Assembly (NCBI GenBank): GCA_900538555.1
Contig: UPYI01000002.1
Span: forward strand, 62,001-126,000
Direction of reading: 5' to 3'
DNA: 64,000 bases
From: an uncultured Porphyromonadaceae bacterium
GTDB taxonomy: Bacteria > Bacteroidota > Bacteroidia > Bacteroidales > Barnesiellaceae
The notes beneath the pieces are model-generated. The model made no database searches and had not been told where the DNA came from. It saw only the letters and a program-made list of their open reading frames with translations. A program made the position numbers and the translations under genes. Shown here in pieces: positions 1-8,399 of the stretch (position 1 is its first letter; every line of letters starts with the position of its first letter).

Positions 1-5
1 GAGAT

Positions 6-749
6 ATGGAAACCGATCGAAATCTGATTGAAAGGTTGCCCGAAACGGCATCCACCAACACCTACCTGAAACAACTGTGCCGGGAGCGGATCCTGCCCGA
101 AGGATATACCGTATATACCGACCGGCAAACCGCCGGCCGCGGACAACGAGGCAACTCGTGGGAGTCGGAACCGGGCATGAACATCACCATGACCCTGCTG
201 TTGCGTCCGGTGCATATTCCGATACGGGAACAATTCCGCATCTCGCAGGTAGTGGCATTAGGTGTCACCGATATACTGGGCAGGGAAACCGACGGTTTCT
301 CCATCAAATGGCCGAACGATATTTACTGGCACGACAAAAAAATTGCCGGCATACTGATTGAGAACACGCTATCGGGAACAGAATACAGTGAAGCGATCGT
401 CGGTATCGGACTGAACGTAAACCAACGGCAATTCGTGTCGGACGCTCCCAACCCCGTCTCCCTGCGGCAGATCACCGGACACGATTACGACCTCGGGGCA
501 TTGTTACGGCAATTGGTCGAAGCCATCCACATACGCTATGAGCAATCGAAGAGTCCGGCTCACACCCTGCACGCCGAATATATGGAACGGCTTTACCGCC
601 GCGACGGATTCTATCGTTACAGCACACCCGGCGGAGAGATATTCGAAGCCCGCGTCGCCGCCATCGAACCCGACGGATTTTTATGTCTGGAAAAACGGAC
701 GGGCGAAATGAGCCGCTTCGCGTTCAAAGAGGTTTCATTTCTTCTCTAA
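6..749 (+). CDS. birA: Biotin--[acetyl-CoA-carboxylase] ligase
   Basis: Attaches biotin to the carrier domain of biotin-dependent carboxylases through a biotinyl-AMP intermediate, in the cytoplasm. The 247-residue protein shows the nucleotide/biotin loop GRGQRGN (residues 44-50) and the catalytic segment KWPNDIYW followed by KKIAGILIEN (101-120), both hallmarks of the family. There is no N-terminal helix-turn-helix, so it is the monofunctional enzyme, not the repressor-type BirA. The ATG at position 6 lies at the window edge, so its promoter is outside. The 3' end overlaps the convergent TPR gene by 15 bases. Confidence 0.95.
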   Translation: METDRNLIERLPETASTNTYLKQLCRERILPEGYTVYTDRQTAGRGQRGNSWESEPGMNITMTLLLRPVHIPIREQFRISQVVALGVTDILGRETDGFSIKWPNDIYWHDKKIAGILIENTLSGTEYSEAIVGIGLNVNQRQFVSDAPNPVSLRQITGHDYDLGALLRQLVEAIHIRYEQSKSPAHTLHAEYMERLYRRDGFYRYSTPGGEIFEARVAAIEPDGFLCLEKRTGEMSRFAFKEVSFLL

Positions 750-1640
750 CAACCGTGCCAATTTTTTCGAAATGCGCAACCTGAGCGAGCGGTCGCTTTC
801 GTCGAGCGTCGCCAGCCGGTTGTCGATATCCTGCAACACGCTGCGGGTATAGGGAGTAGACTTTATGCTGTCGATATACAGATAATAGGCTTTCGCCTGC
901 AACAGTTCCAACGATGCGGTGGTTGCCAGCGACAACAGATCGTCTTCGCCGACTTTTCCGGGAACGGTGTCGTGCAAAAGCATCTGCGCGTCCCGAAAAG
1001 CCAAAGCCTGCTTTCCTAATCCGCGATGATACCCGCCCAAAACAGCGACAATATCCAGTTGCAAGCTATCCTGTTCCAGAATAGATTTATACAACACCAT
1101 AGCCTCCTCGGTCTTATCCGACTCAAACAAAGCATCGGCTTTCGCTTTCCGGATCGTCAGATTATCGGGAGTTGTCGCCAACAGGCGATCTGCAACCGCT
1201 ATCGTGTGCTCCGGTTGTTTGCGGTATCGATAAAAGTCGAGCAAATAAAGGTTTGCCACACGGGCGAGCCAACTCTTACGCGCTTGGGTATGCAACAGCA
1301 ACTTTTCATACAGCGAGGCATCCCCCAGCCGCCGCGATTCGAAATCGACACCTTTGAAAATGGAATCGACCGGAATACCGAACTGTTGCGAACGGTCCAG
1401 ATGTTTCGCCGCCTGATCGACACGCCCCAAAGCGACAGATGCGATCATTGCCCGTACATAATACACCGGCTCCGTCGGGTACTGCCGCAGCAACTGTTTA
1501 TAACAGATATTCGCATCGCTCCACTCCCGGCTTTCAAAATGCTCTGCCGCCTTGCGCGACAACTCGCCATTCGCCCAAGCCGACGGCATCGCACCGGCAA
1601 GCAATAACAAAATACACCCGATCAATTTCGTTCTTACCAT
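735..1640 (-). CDS. Exported tetratricopeptide-repeat protein
   Basis: A 301-residue protein with an N-terminal signal peptide (MVRTKL, then a hydrophobic stretch ending ...SAWA). Helical repeats with TPR-like spacing follow, for example the YKQLLRQYPTEPVYYVRA and YKSILEQDSLQLDIV segments. I chose the ATG at 1640 because the upstream in-frame extension (PTPAGGPPIP...) is not signal-like and the hydrophobic core then starts at the proper distance. It converges on birA with a 15-base overlap and diverges from pyrH. A periplasmic scaffold role is inferred from export plus TPRs; no specific function is recognisable. Confidence 0.75.
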   Translation of the reverse strand: MVRTKLIGCILLLLAGAMPSAWANGELSRKAAEHFESREWSDANICYKQLLRQYPTEPVYYVRAMIASVALGRVDQAAKHLDRSQQFGIPVDSIFKGVDFESRRLGDASLYEKLLLHTQARKSWLARVANLYLLDFYRYRKQPEHTIAVADRLLATTPDNLTIRKAKADALFESDKTEEAMVLYKSILEQDSLQLDIVAVLGGYHRGLGKQALAFRDAQMLLHDTVPGKVGEDDLLSLATTASLELLQAKAYYLYIDSIKSTPYTRSVLQDIDNRLATLDESDRSLRLRISKKLARLLEKK

Positions 1641-1739
1641 AGCTGTTCCATATAAATCCGAAAAGAGAATCACAGGAATCGGAGGGCCCCCGGCCGGCGT
1701 TGGCAATTCCGATTCTTCGAGTCAAATATACTCCTTTTT

Positions 1740-1771
1740 TTTGCCATATTGCAGAAGATAATTTATTTTTG
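1740..1771 (+). promoter_or_regulatory. Promoter of pyrH (Bacteroidetes type)
   Basis: TTTG at 1740-1743 and TATTTTTG at 1764-1771, separated by 20 bases. This matches the Bacteroidetes primary sigma consensus (-33 TTTG, -7 TAnnTTTG). It lies 25 bases before the pyrH start. Confidence 0.7.
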
Positions 1772-1796
1772 CATAACATAACTAATTATCAATCTT

Positions 1797-2507
1797 ATGG
1801 CAACACAATACAAACGAATATTACTTAAACTGAGTGGCGAATCGCTCATGGGAGAGAAACAATACGGCATTGACGAAAAGAGAGTCGGCGAATATGCATC
1901 GCAGATCAAAGAGATCGCGGCTATGGGAATCGAAATCGGTATCGTGATCGGCGGCGGAAATATTTTCCGCGGGCTAAGCGGTGCAGCCAAAGGCGTAGAC
2001 CGGGTAAAGGGCGACCAAATGGGCATGCTGGCTACGGTCATCAACAGTCTCGCGCTCAGCTCCGCACTCGAAGCGATCGGACAAAAAGCCAAAGTATTCA
2101 CCGCTACCAATATGTTCCCGATCGGTGAGCATTACAGCAAATGGAAAGCCATTGAAGCGATGAACCGCGGCGAGATCGCGATCATGTCGGGCGGCACCGG
2201 AAATCCGTTCTTTACGACCGATACCGGATCGGCACTTCGCGGAATTGAAATCGAAGCCGACGTCATGCTCAAAGGCACACGCGTAGACGGCATTTATACC
2301 GCCGATCCCGAAAAAGACCCTACGGCTACCAAGTTCGACAAAATCAGCTACGACGAAATCTACACACGCGGCTTGAAAGTAATGGACTTGACGGCAACCA
2401 CCCTCTGCAAGGAGAACCATCTGCCCATTATCGTATTCGATATGGACACTGTAGGCAATCTGCGGAAAGTAATGAACGGGGAAAACATCGGTACATTGGT
2501 CTACTGA
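1797..2507 (+). CDS. pyrH: UMP kinase
   Basis: Phosphorylates UMP to UDP with ATP, an essential step of pyrimidine nucleotide synthesis. It belongs to the bacterial hexameric amino-acid-kinase fold. The 236-residue protein has normal length, with KLSGESL near the N terminus (phosphate binding), the glycine loop GGGNIFRG (about 52-59), GGTGNPFFTTDT in the middle and the KGTRVDGIYTADP segment typical of PyrH. It is followed at 169 bases by frr, the usual bacterial order, although frr has its own promoter. Expression is probably constitutive from the promoter at 1740-1771. Confidence 0.97.
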   Translation: MATQYKRILLKLSGESLMGEKQYGIDEKRVGEYASQIKEIAAMGIEIGIVIGGGNIFRGLSGAAKGVDRVKGDQMGMLATVINSLALSSALEAIGQKAKVFTATNMFPIGEHYSKWKAIEAMNRGEIAIMSGGTGNPFFTTDTGSALRGIEIEADVMLKGTRVDGIYTADPEKDPTATKFDKISYDEIYTRGLKVMDLTATTLCKENHLPIIVFDMDTVGNLRKVMNGENIGTLVY

Positions 2508-2533
2508 TCCGGCTCACATCGATACGACAACAG

Positions 2534-2564
2534 TTGGAAATTCAAAGAAATCGTCTTATATTTG
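2534..2564 (+). promoter_or_regulatory. Promoter of frr (Bacteroidetes type)
   Basis: TTGG at 2534-2537 and TATATTTG at 2557-2564, with 19 bases between. The -7 box is a perfect TAnnTTTG; the -33 box differs by one base from TTTG. It gives frr a 5' leader of about 100 bases. Confidence 0.6.
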
Positions 2565-2675
2565 TAAAATCGAAACAGAAAATAAAACCGGGCGGTACGA
2601 TCTGCCCGCAAACCGGTATCGCACCGATTTTCCCGTTTCGTCTATGAACCGTTCAACGATAAATATTTAACCCTT

Positions 2676-3236
2676 ATGCAAGACGTAAAAGCATACCTGA
2701 GCGCAGCCGAAGAAAAAATGGAAATGGCTGTCGAATTTTTGGACGACACCTTGGCGCGGATCCGTGCCGGCAAAGCCAGCGCACGTATTTTGGACGGCGT
2801 ACGCGTAGACTACTACGGTACCATGTCGCCGATCAGCAATGTAGCCAACATCACCGTACCCGATGCACGTACGATCGTTATCACTCCGTGGGAAAAATCG
2901 ATGTTCAAAGTGATCGAAACCGCTTTGATCAATTCGGAAGTCGGTATCACCCCCGAAAACAACGGCGAAGTGATCCGCCTTTGCATCCCGCCATTAACGG
3001 AAGACCGTCGTAAAGCGTTGGTAAAACAATCGAAAAGCGAAGCCGAAAATGCCAAAGTGAGCGTGCGGAATGCCCGTCGCGATGCCATCGACGGTTTGAA
3101 AAAAGCCGTGAAGGAAGGTATGCCCGAAGACGTATCGAAAGATGGAGAGAACGACGTTCAGAAACTCCACGACAAATACATGAAACGTATCGACGAAGTG
3201 TTTGCCGCCAAAGAAAAGGAGATCCTGACGGTATAA
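2676..3236 (+). CDS. frr: Ribosome recycling factor
   Basis: Splits post-termination ribosomes together with EF-G. The 186-residue length is standard and the protein has the two-domain RRF layout: a long helical bundle (LDDTLARIRAGKAS... at the N terminus and the C-terminal VQKLHDKYMKRIDE segment) interrupted by the small beta domain (YYGTMSPISNVANITVPD). The RRF signature region around RIRAGKAS is intact. It lies downstream of pyrH and ends 36 bases before a strong intrinsic terminator. Confidence 0.97.
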   Translation: MQDVKAYLSAAEEKMEMAVEFLDDTLARIRAGKASARILDGVRVDYYGTMSPISNVANITVPDARTIVITPWEKSMFKVIETALINSEVGITPENNGEVIRLCIPPLTEDRRKALVKQSKSEAENAKVSVRNARRDAIDGLKKAVKEGMPEDVSKDGENDVQKLHDKYMKRIDEVFAAKEKEILTV

Positions 3237-3272
3237 CCGCACATAACGGAGAGATCAACCTTCCGGACATAA

Positions 3273-3325
3273 ACAGCCGACCTCGCTGTAAAATATTTTG
3301 CAGCGAGGTCGGCTGTTTTATTTCA
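3273..3325 (+). terminator. Intrinsic terminator after frr
   Basis: A perfect 16-bp stem (ACAGCCGACCTCGCTG at 3273-3288 with its complement at 3301-3316), a 12-base loop and a following T-rich run. It closes the pyrH/frr region. Confidence 0.85.
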
Positions 3326-3373
3326 TGCACGATATAATGCCGTAATTAAAAAAGGGGAGTCGGAAAACAGGCT

Positions 3374-3763
3374 TCAACAGCAAACGAATCCGTTCTTACC
3401 GTATTTGCGGACTATATTGTAACTGCATTTCTCTTGGATAAAACGGGCTGTAATTTCCCCGAAACACGCTTGGACCTGAGCGAAATCGGCATTCACGATA
3501 TCCGCATATTCTTCCACGAATCCGCCTATCGCATCCGGTAAGCGCGTCATGGACACCTGCAATCGTCTGGATAGAGCGAAAGCATCCTCCTTACTCACCA
3601 CTGCAGCTACCGAACAGCAATATTCGGAATCGATATAGTCGATATGTTCGATCTTCACGACAAGATTCATACGGTCGTCAAAGCCCACATACAGGTCTTC
3701 GACAACAGGTTGATCTTCGTCGGAACTCATGATGTGATAACTGCTCCAAAGTTTCAATGACAT
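3374..3763 (-). CDS. Hypothetical protein, 129 aa
   Basis: No family recognised. The ATG at 3763 lies 11 bases beyond the stop of the upstream beta-barrel gene (ending at 3775), so the two are probably co-transcribed; starts further upstream would overlap that gene. The protein is soluble, acidic near its start (SSDEDQPVVEDLYVGFDD) and ends with a cysteine-rich stretch (EKCSYNIVRKYGKNGFVCC). There is no signal peptide or membrane segment. Its coupling to an outer-membrane protein is the only functional hint. Confidence 0.6.
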   Translation of the reverse strand: MSLKLWSSYHIMSSDEDQPVVEDLYVGFDDRMNLVVKIEHIDYIDSEYCCSVAAVVSKEDAFALSRRLQVSMTRLPDAIGGFVEEYADIVNADFAQVQACFGEITARFIQEKCSYNIVRKYGKNGFVCC

Positions 3764-3774
3764 GATATAAAGTT

Positions 3775-4455
3775 TTAACGGATCACATACCCCAACGAGA
3801 TACCCAATGTAAAGTTTTTTCCATCGCGCAACCATACCCCGGTTTCCTTATGCCGGTAGGCATCGGTAAAGCTCGGCAGATACGAGAAATGCAGACCGAC
3901 CTGAAACGACGGAGAAATCAACACCCGAACTCCTGCCGCACATTTCCACCCGAAAATTACGGCATTCGAATGAAACGAAGCCAACGGATTTCCCGGATTT
4001 TCAAGATCTAAATTTTCATACGATTCCGAACTGCCCACTTTAAAATCGAGACGAGGTCCTACCCCGATATAAGGGGTAATGCCATTGAAATCGTATTTGA
4101 CATTGAACATCGTATTCAAGGTAAGATAATCCAGATTCAATCGGGCACTACCTTTTTGGGAGATGCCCATAGCATCGGTCAATATATCTTTCTCTTTCCC
4201 TCCTTTTCGGATATATCCTATCTCACTGGTAAGGTCGAACCATCTATAATTCAGATAATCGACAGCAACCGCACACTGAAAGTTATTGGCATTACTGCCG
4301 AAAAAATCGATCGAAGGGACTTTCGGATTGTGATAACGCATCGAAGAACCTGCCCAACCGAGCTCTACCCGGACAGTCTGTGCCGACATCGACAACGAAA
4401 AGACAAACAAAACGGATAAAGCAAAGATTTTCCGCAACGACAGAATAATTTTCAT
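3775..4455 (-). CDS. Outer-membrane beta-barrel protein
   Basis: A 226-residue protein with a clear signal peptide (KIFALSVLFVFSLSMSAQ). Alternating hydrophobic strands and aromatic-ended segments follow (VRVELGWAGSSMRYH, LTLNTMFNVKYDF, FQVGLHFSYLP, FTLGISLGYVIR). Length, a GVGPRLDFKVG-type turn and a terminal strand ending in an aromatic/positive residue fit the PorT/OMP beta-barrel family (PF13568-like) common in Bacteroidetes. The ligand is unknown. It is the first gene of a two-gene unit with the 129-aa protein. Confidence 0.75.
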   Translation of the reverse strand: MKIILSLRKIFALSVLFVFSLSMSAQTVRVELGWAGSSMRYHNPKVPSIDFFGSNANNFQCAVAVDYLNYRWFDLTSEIGYIRKGGKEKDILTDAMGISQKGSARLNLDYLTLNTMFNVKYDFNGITPYIGVGPRLDFKVGSSESYENLDLENPGNPLASFHSNAVIFGWKCAAGVRVLISPSFQVGLHFSYLPSFTDAYRHKETGVWLRDGKNFTLGISLGYVIR

Positions 4456-4751
4456 ACTCTTTTATTTCTAATTAGACAACATATACAAATCCGAACTTCC
4501 CCTAATCGATATCATACAAACAGTTCACAGAAATCGAATCCACACCGTTAGATTCCCACACGCAGCTTTTTTCCTATTTTCAATACCGACATTACCAAAA
4601 AAGTGCGAACTCATATTTCTTTCATATTTAAAACGTTTTTATCGAAAAATTCGTATATATATTTACATTTTAATCTTTCCACTTCCAACAAACGAGACAT
4701 CCCGGCAGAAAGCGAGTTCATTTGCTTCTGCTCTCGCCTTTCACTATCTTC

Positions 4752-4976
4752 GACTACGTCTTAGATACCCCTCCTTAGCAAACTTGCAAATAAATTTGCG
4801 TTTGCACCCGACTTATTCGTATCTTTGACTACGTCTTAGATACTTCGCCTCAGCAAACTTGCAAATAAATTTGCGTTTGCGCTCGGCTTATCCGTACTTT
4901 GACTACGTCTTAGATACTTCGCCTCAGCAAACTTGCAAATAAATTTGCGTTTGCGCTCGGCTTATCCGTATCTTTG
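4752..4976 (+). repeat. Three tandem 75-bp promoter-bearing repeats
   Basis: The 610-base gap 4456-5065 before rsgA holds three head-to-tail copies starting at 4752, 4827 and 4901 (GACTACGTCTTAGATAC...). Copies 2 and 3 are nearly identical; copy 1 has diverged. Each contains a near-palindrome (GCAAACTTGCAAATAAATTT...) and ends with a -7-like box: TATCTTTG in copies 1 and 3, TACTTTG (one base deleted) in copy 2. The AT-rich stretch 4456-4750 shows no gene. Confidence 0.85.
4944..4976 (+). promoter_or_regulatory. Proximal rsgA promoter in third repeat copy
   Basis: TTTG at 4944-4947 and TATCTTTG at 4969-4976 with 21 bases between, 90 bases before the rsgA ATG. Confidence 0.6.
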
Positions 4977-5065
4977 CGCTATGCGCGAATATAGGATGCT
5001 CGACGGCAACCGACATCATCCTTATTCCGAATCATTATTTTTACAAAAAAACATCCTCATTGGGA

Positions 5066-5998
5066 ATGAACGGATTAGTCATAAAAAATACAGGCAGCTG
5101 GTATCAGGTGCTGACAGACGAAGGGACAACGATCGAATGCAAGATCAAAGGGAATTTCCGCCTGAAAGGTATCCGCAGTACAAACCCCATCGCAGTGGGC
5201 GATCGTGTAAAAATCGAAATCAATAAGGAGGGCACGGCTTTTATCTACGAGATCGAAGACCGGAAAAACTATATGATCCGGCGGGCTTCCAACCTCTCGA
5301 AAGAGAGCCATATCTTGGCAGCCAATCTCGATCAGGCTTTATTGATCATCACGGTAAATCACCCGCAGACCAGCACCACCTTCATCGACCGTTTTCTGGC
5401 TACCGCCGAAGCCTATCGGGTTCCGGTCATATTAGTTATCAACAAAATGGATACTTACTCCGACGAAGACCGCGAATACGTCGAGGCTCTGTGCCACCTC
5501 TACCGTACGATCGGCTACGAATGCCAGCCCATATCGGCAGAGACCGGCGAAGGCTTAGACCGGATACACGCCGCCATACAGGGAAAAGTAACCTTGCTAT
5601 CGGGAAATTCCGGCGTCGGGAAATCGACTTTGATCAACCGGCTGCTTCCGGGGCTGAACCTGAAAACCGGAGCCGTATCGAAATCGCACCATAAAGGGAT
5701 GCACACGACCACTTTCTCCGAGATGTTCCCGCTGCCCGAAGGCGGTTATATCATCGACACACCCGGAGTCAAAGGCTTCGGTACAATCGACTTCGACACA
5801 CGGGAAATCGCCCACTACTTTCCCGAAATATTCCACGTATCGCGGCTCTGCAAGTTCAACAACTGCACTCACCGTCACGAACCGGGTTGCGCAGTTCTCG
5901 CTGCCATCGAAAACCACGAAATCAGCGAAAGCAGATATGCAAGCTACCTGAGCATCATAGACGACAGTTCAGACGGGAAATACCGTGCTCCGTTCTAA
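5066..5998 (+). CDS. rsgA: Ribosome small-subunit biogenesis GTPase
   Basis: Circularly permuted GTPase that checks late maturation of the 30S subunit. The order is diagnostic: an N-terminal OB-fold (about 1-75), then G4 (NKMD) before G1 (GNSGVGKST) and G3 (DTPG), and finally the zinc knuckle CKFNNCTHRHEPGC. At 310 residues it is full length. I chose the ATG at 5066; a TTG codon two codons upstream is less likely. Transcription probably starts from the repeated promoters just upstream, and a hairpin terminator follows the stop. Confidence 0.95.
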   Translation: MNGLVIKNTGSWYQVLTDEGTTIECKIKGNFRLKGIRSTNPIAVGDRVKIEINKEGTAFIYEIEDRKNYMIRRASNLSKESHILAANLDQALLIITVNHPQTSTTFIDRFLATAEAYRVPVILVINKMDTYSDEDREYVEALCHLYRTIGYECQPISAETGEGLDRIHAAIQGKVTLLSGNSGVGKSTLINRLLPGLNLKTGAVSKSHHKGMHTTTFSEMFPLPEGGYIIDTPGVKGFGTIDFDTREIAHYFPEIFHVSRLCKFNNCTHRHEPGCAVLAAIENHEISESRYASYLSIIDDSSDGKYRAPF

Positions 5999-6020
5999 AC
6001 CGACCGACAGATACCGACAA

Positions 6021-6066
6021 CACGAGGGGTGTACTGAAATTCAAGTATTCAATACACCCCTCGTGC
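6021..6066. terminator. Bidirectional terminator, rsgA/mltD
   Basis: A 13-bp perfect stem (CACGAGGGGTGTA at 6021-6033, complement at 6053-6065) between the convergent rsgA and mltD genes; it can serve both. Confidence 0.75.
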
Positions 6067-6086
6067 TGTAAATGCTTCCGAAACAA

Positions 6087-7577
6087 TCACTGTTGCGGAA
6101 TCCGCAAAGTCTGCCCCGGACGTATCGTATTGCTGCGCAACTGGTTCGCCCGTTTGATTGCCTCCACGCTCACCCCCTTGTATTTTTGAGAGATCGACCA
6201 AAGACTTTCCCCATCGGCAACCTTATGCGTCAGAAAGTTTTTATAAGTCTCCTGTTGCGAAACAGACTGCCCCGAGCGTTTCTTGTCGGTCTTGACCTCT
6301 TTCGGCGCCGACTTTCCGCCATAATAGACCGCCAACCGTTGTCCGGCACGTATATTGTTATTCTTCAACCCATTCCAACGTTTCAGATTATTTACCGAAA
6401 CCCCATATTTACGGGCGATCGTCGAAAGGGCTTCCCCTTTCCGCACCCGGTGATAGGTGAGGTCGTTGCTATATCCGGCAGGTTCTACCCGTTCACGATG
6501 GGCATAGTATTGCGAGCGGTGCGAGAAAATCGTATCCTGCGACTCCAAGAAAGCATAAACCTGCTGCGAAGGCAACGTCAGGGAATAGGGCTTGATATTG
6601 CCCGGTATCACACCTGCCCGATATTGGGGGTTGAGGCTGCTGATCTCCTCCTCCGGAATATTCAATATATCGGAAATCTGTTTGAAATAAAGACGTTTCG
6701 AAATCATGATCGTGTCCGTAATCAACGGACGCACCGTAAGCGCCGGACAAATATTATGCTCCTCATAATAGTGCATCACATAATTCGCCGCAATGAATGC
6801 CGGCACATATCCGCGGGTTTCACGGGGCAGATAACGGTAGATCTCCCAATAGTCGGTCTTACCGCCCGAACGGCGTATCGCCTTGTTCACATTGCCCGGT
6901 CCGCAGTTGTAGGCGGCAATTACCAACGTCCAGTCGTGATAAATCCGGTAAAGGTCTTTCAAGAAACGGGCAGCCATCGCCGACGAAACGATCGGGTCGC
7001 GCCGCTCGTCTACCAGCGAGTTGATCTCCATACCCAGATGTTTCCCCGTACCCACCATAAACTGCCAAAGCCCGGCTGCACCCATACGGGAAGTCGCTTT
7101 CGGCTGCAACGCCGACTCGATGACCGGCAGATATTTCAACTCCAACGGCATATTCTCCCGTTCGAGCGCCTCTTCGAATATAGGCATATAATATGCCGAC
7201 AAGCCCAGCATACGGCTCACCATCGGACGCCGTTTCTGTACATACATATCGATATACTGCCGTACGATACGGTTGTACGGCAATTCGATCACCGAGGGGA
7301 TTTGCGACAAGCGGCGGATATACACCGAGTCGGGATAATCGACATTGACACTTTCTTCCTGACACTTCTCGTCCACCACGGCATATTGCCTCATATACCA
7401 GTCGGAAAACAAGTTATGCACATCCTCCTCAAAACTTTCGGGATAAACCGTCACCGAATCGGTCAATGCCGACAACGAATCGACGGGTGCGGTCACTTCC
7501 GGAGTCACCGCGTCGGCATAAAGCGGAGCAAATATGCTCCCCCACGCCAATAATGCAACAAATATCTTTTTATACAT
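6087..7577 (-). CDS. mltD: MltD-like membrane-bound lytic murein transglycosylase with LysM
   Basis: Cleaves the MurNAc-GlcNAc bond of peptidoglycan with anhydro ring formation, acting in the periplasm. The 496-residue protein has a signal peptide (YKKIFVALLAWGSIFAPLYA), a transglycosylase SLT domain with the catalytic glutamate in LPVIESALQP, the GAAGLWQFM motif and the AAYNCGPGNV motif. Two LysM domains close the C terminus (YHRVRKGEALSTIARKYG... and THKVADGESLWSISQKY...). I set the start at 7577 (MYKKIF) because the signal peptide begins there. It is last in a minus-strand run parA-parB-DUF5683-mltD, an order I recall as typical of Bacteroidales. Confidence 0.9.
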   Translation of the reverse strand: MYKKIFVALLAWGSIFAPLYADAVTPEVTAPVDSLSALTDSVTVYPESFEEDVHNLFSDWYMRQYAVVDEKCQEESVNVDYPDSVYIRRLSQIPSVIELPYNRIVRQYIDMYVQKRRPMVSRMLGLSAYYMPIFEEALERENMPLELKYLPVIESALQPKATSRMGAAGLWQFMVGTGKHLGMEINSLVDERRDPIVSSAMAARFLKDLYRIYHDWTLVIAAYNCGPGNVNKAIRRSGGKTDYWEIYRYLPRETRGYVPAFIAANYVMHYYEEHNICPALTVRPLITDTIMISKRLYFKQISDILNIPEEEISSLNPQYRAGVIPGNIKPYSLTLPSQQVYAFLESQDTIFSHRSQYYAHRERVEPAGYSNDLTYHRVRKGEALSTIARKYGVSVNNLKRWNGLKNNNIRAGQRLAVYYGGKSAPKEVKTDKKRSGQSVSQQETYKNFLTHKVADGESLWSISQKYKGVSVEAIKRANQLRSNTIRPGQTLRIPQQ

Positions 7578-7605
7578 CTTTCTTGTTTTAACTGTAACCC
7601 ACCGG

Positions 7606-8394
7606 TCAGAAACGGATCGCACACTGCAATCCGACCGCCGGCAGCATCGTAGGCTGTTCCTGAATCAACGCCGGCTGCCACTGCAACGACACATCGGGGG
7701 TAATATCGAAATGATAGAGCTGCGCATCCACATAGGCATCGATCATACACACCAAATACAACCCGATCATGGAAATGATGCAGAGGTCGCGGTTGCGGCG
7801 GTACGAATCCTTGCGCGATTTCAGCACTTTGGTGAGCCACACCTTGTCTATGTCATCTTCCGAATACTGGGACGAGAAAAAATTCATATAGCTGTTGGTG
7901 TTCGGATCACTGTCCATAATATCGATATAGGCTTGCTGGTAGTCCGACAGCATCTGGCTGTTCCACGACGTAGCGTAAAACAAACCGGCATAACCGCCTA
8001 CTACGATCGGCAGTTTCCAATAGCGGCGATTGTAGATCTGTCCCACTCCGGGAAACAACGCCGAAAGCCATACGGCACGCATCGGCTTGGGATTGAACCG
8101 ATGTTCCGGCTCTACCGTCACATCCATCGTATCGACCGATACGACAACCTGCGATTCGTCGATATAGATCGGCGTATCTTCCATATACAGAGCCTTTACC
8201 TCTCCATCGGTTGCCACCGGTTCAGGGGGGACGGTCGCAGTGGAATCGGACAGAAAATACGGACTCTCGCGTACGACACCCGCATCATCGCCCCAAACCG
8301 GGAGCACCGCCGCCATACACAAGATTCCGCACCACAGTTGCCGAAGCACTCCGGTACGGAAACCATCTCGCACTATGTAAAAGCCCTTTTTCAA
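7606..8394 (-). CDS. DUF5683 domain protein
   Basis: A 262-residue exported protein with an N-terminal signal (LWCGILCMAAVLPVWG) and the DUF5683 core: AVWLSALFPGVGQIYNRRYW, a hydrophobic segment (LPIVVGGYAGLFYATSW), and a second one (CIISMIGLYLVCMIDAYVDA). The function of the domain is unknown; the constant neighbourhood of parAB and mltD suggests an envelope or cell-cycle role. Its start lies 5 bases after the parB stop, so translation is probably coupled. Confidence 0.8.
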   Translation of the reverse strand: MKKGFYIVRDGFRTGVLRQLWCGILCMAAVLPVWGDDAGVVRESPYFLSDSTATVPPEPVATDGEVKALYMEDTPIYIDESQVVVSVDTMDVTVEPEHRFNPKPMRAVWLSALFPGVGQIYNRRYWKLPIVVGGYAGLFYATSWNSQMLSDYQQAYIDIMDSDPNTNSYMNFFSSQYSEDDIDKVWLTKVLKSRKDSYRRNRDLCIISMIGLYLVCMIDAYVDAQLYHFDITPDVSLQWQPALIQEQPTMLPAVGLQCAIRF

Positions 8395-8399
8395 TACAA

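Noticed and set aside
4752..4976. CRISPR array
   Set aside because: Units are 75 bp and contiguous without unique spacers; the same holds for the 112-bp units at 26166-26654.
5060..5065. TTG start for rsgA two codons upstream
   Set aside because: ATG at 5066 is in frame and the family begins close to it.
4933..5226. Frame overlapping the rsgA start
   Set aside because: Out of frame with rsgA, starts inside the promoter repeat and has no protein-like features.
6072..7553. Long plus-strand open frame opposite mltD
   Set aside because: Antisense to a clear SLT-LysM protein; no domain.
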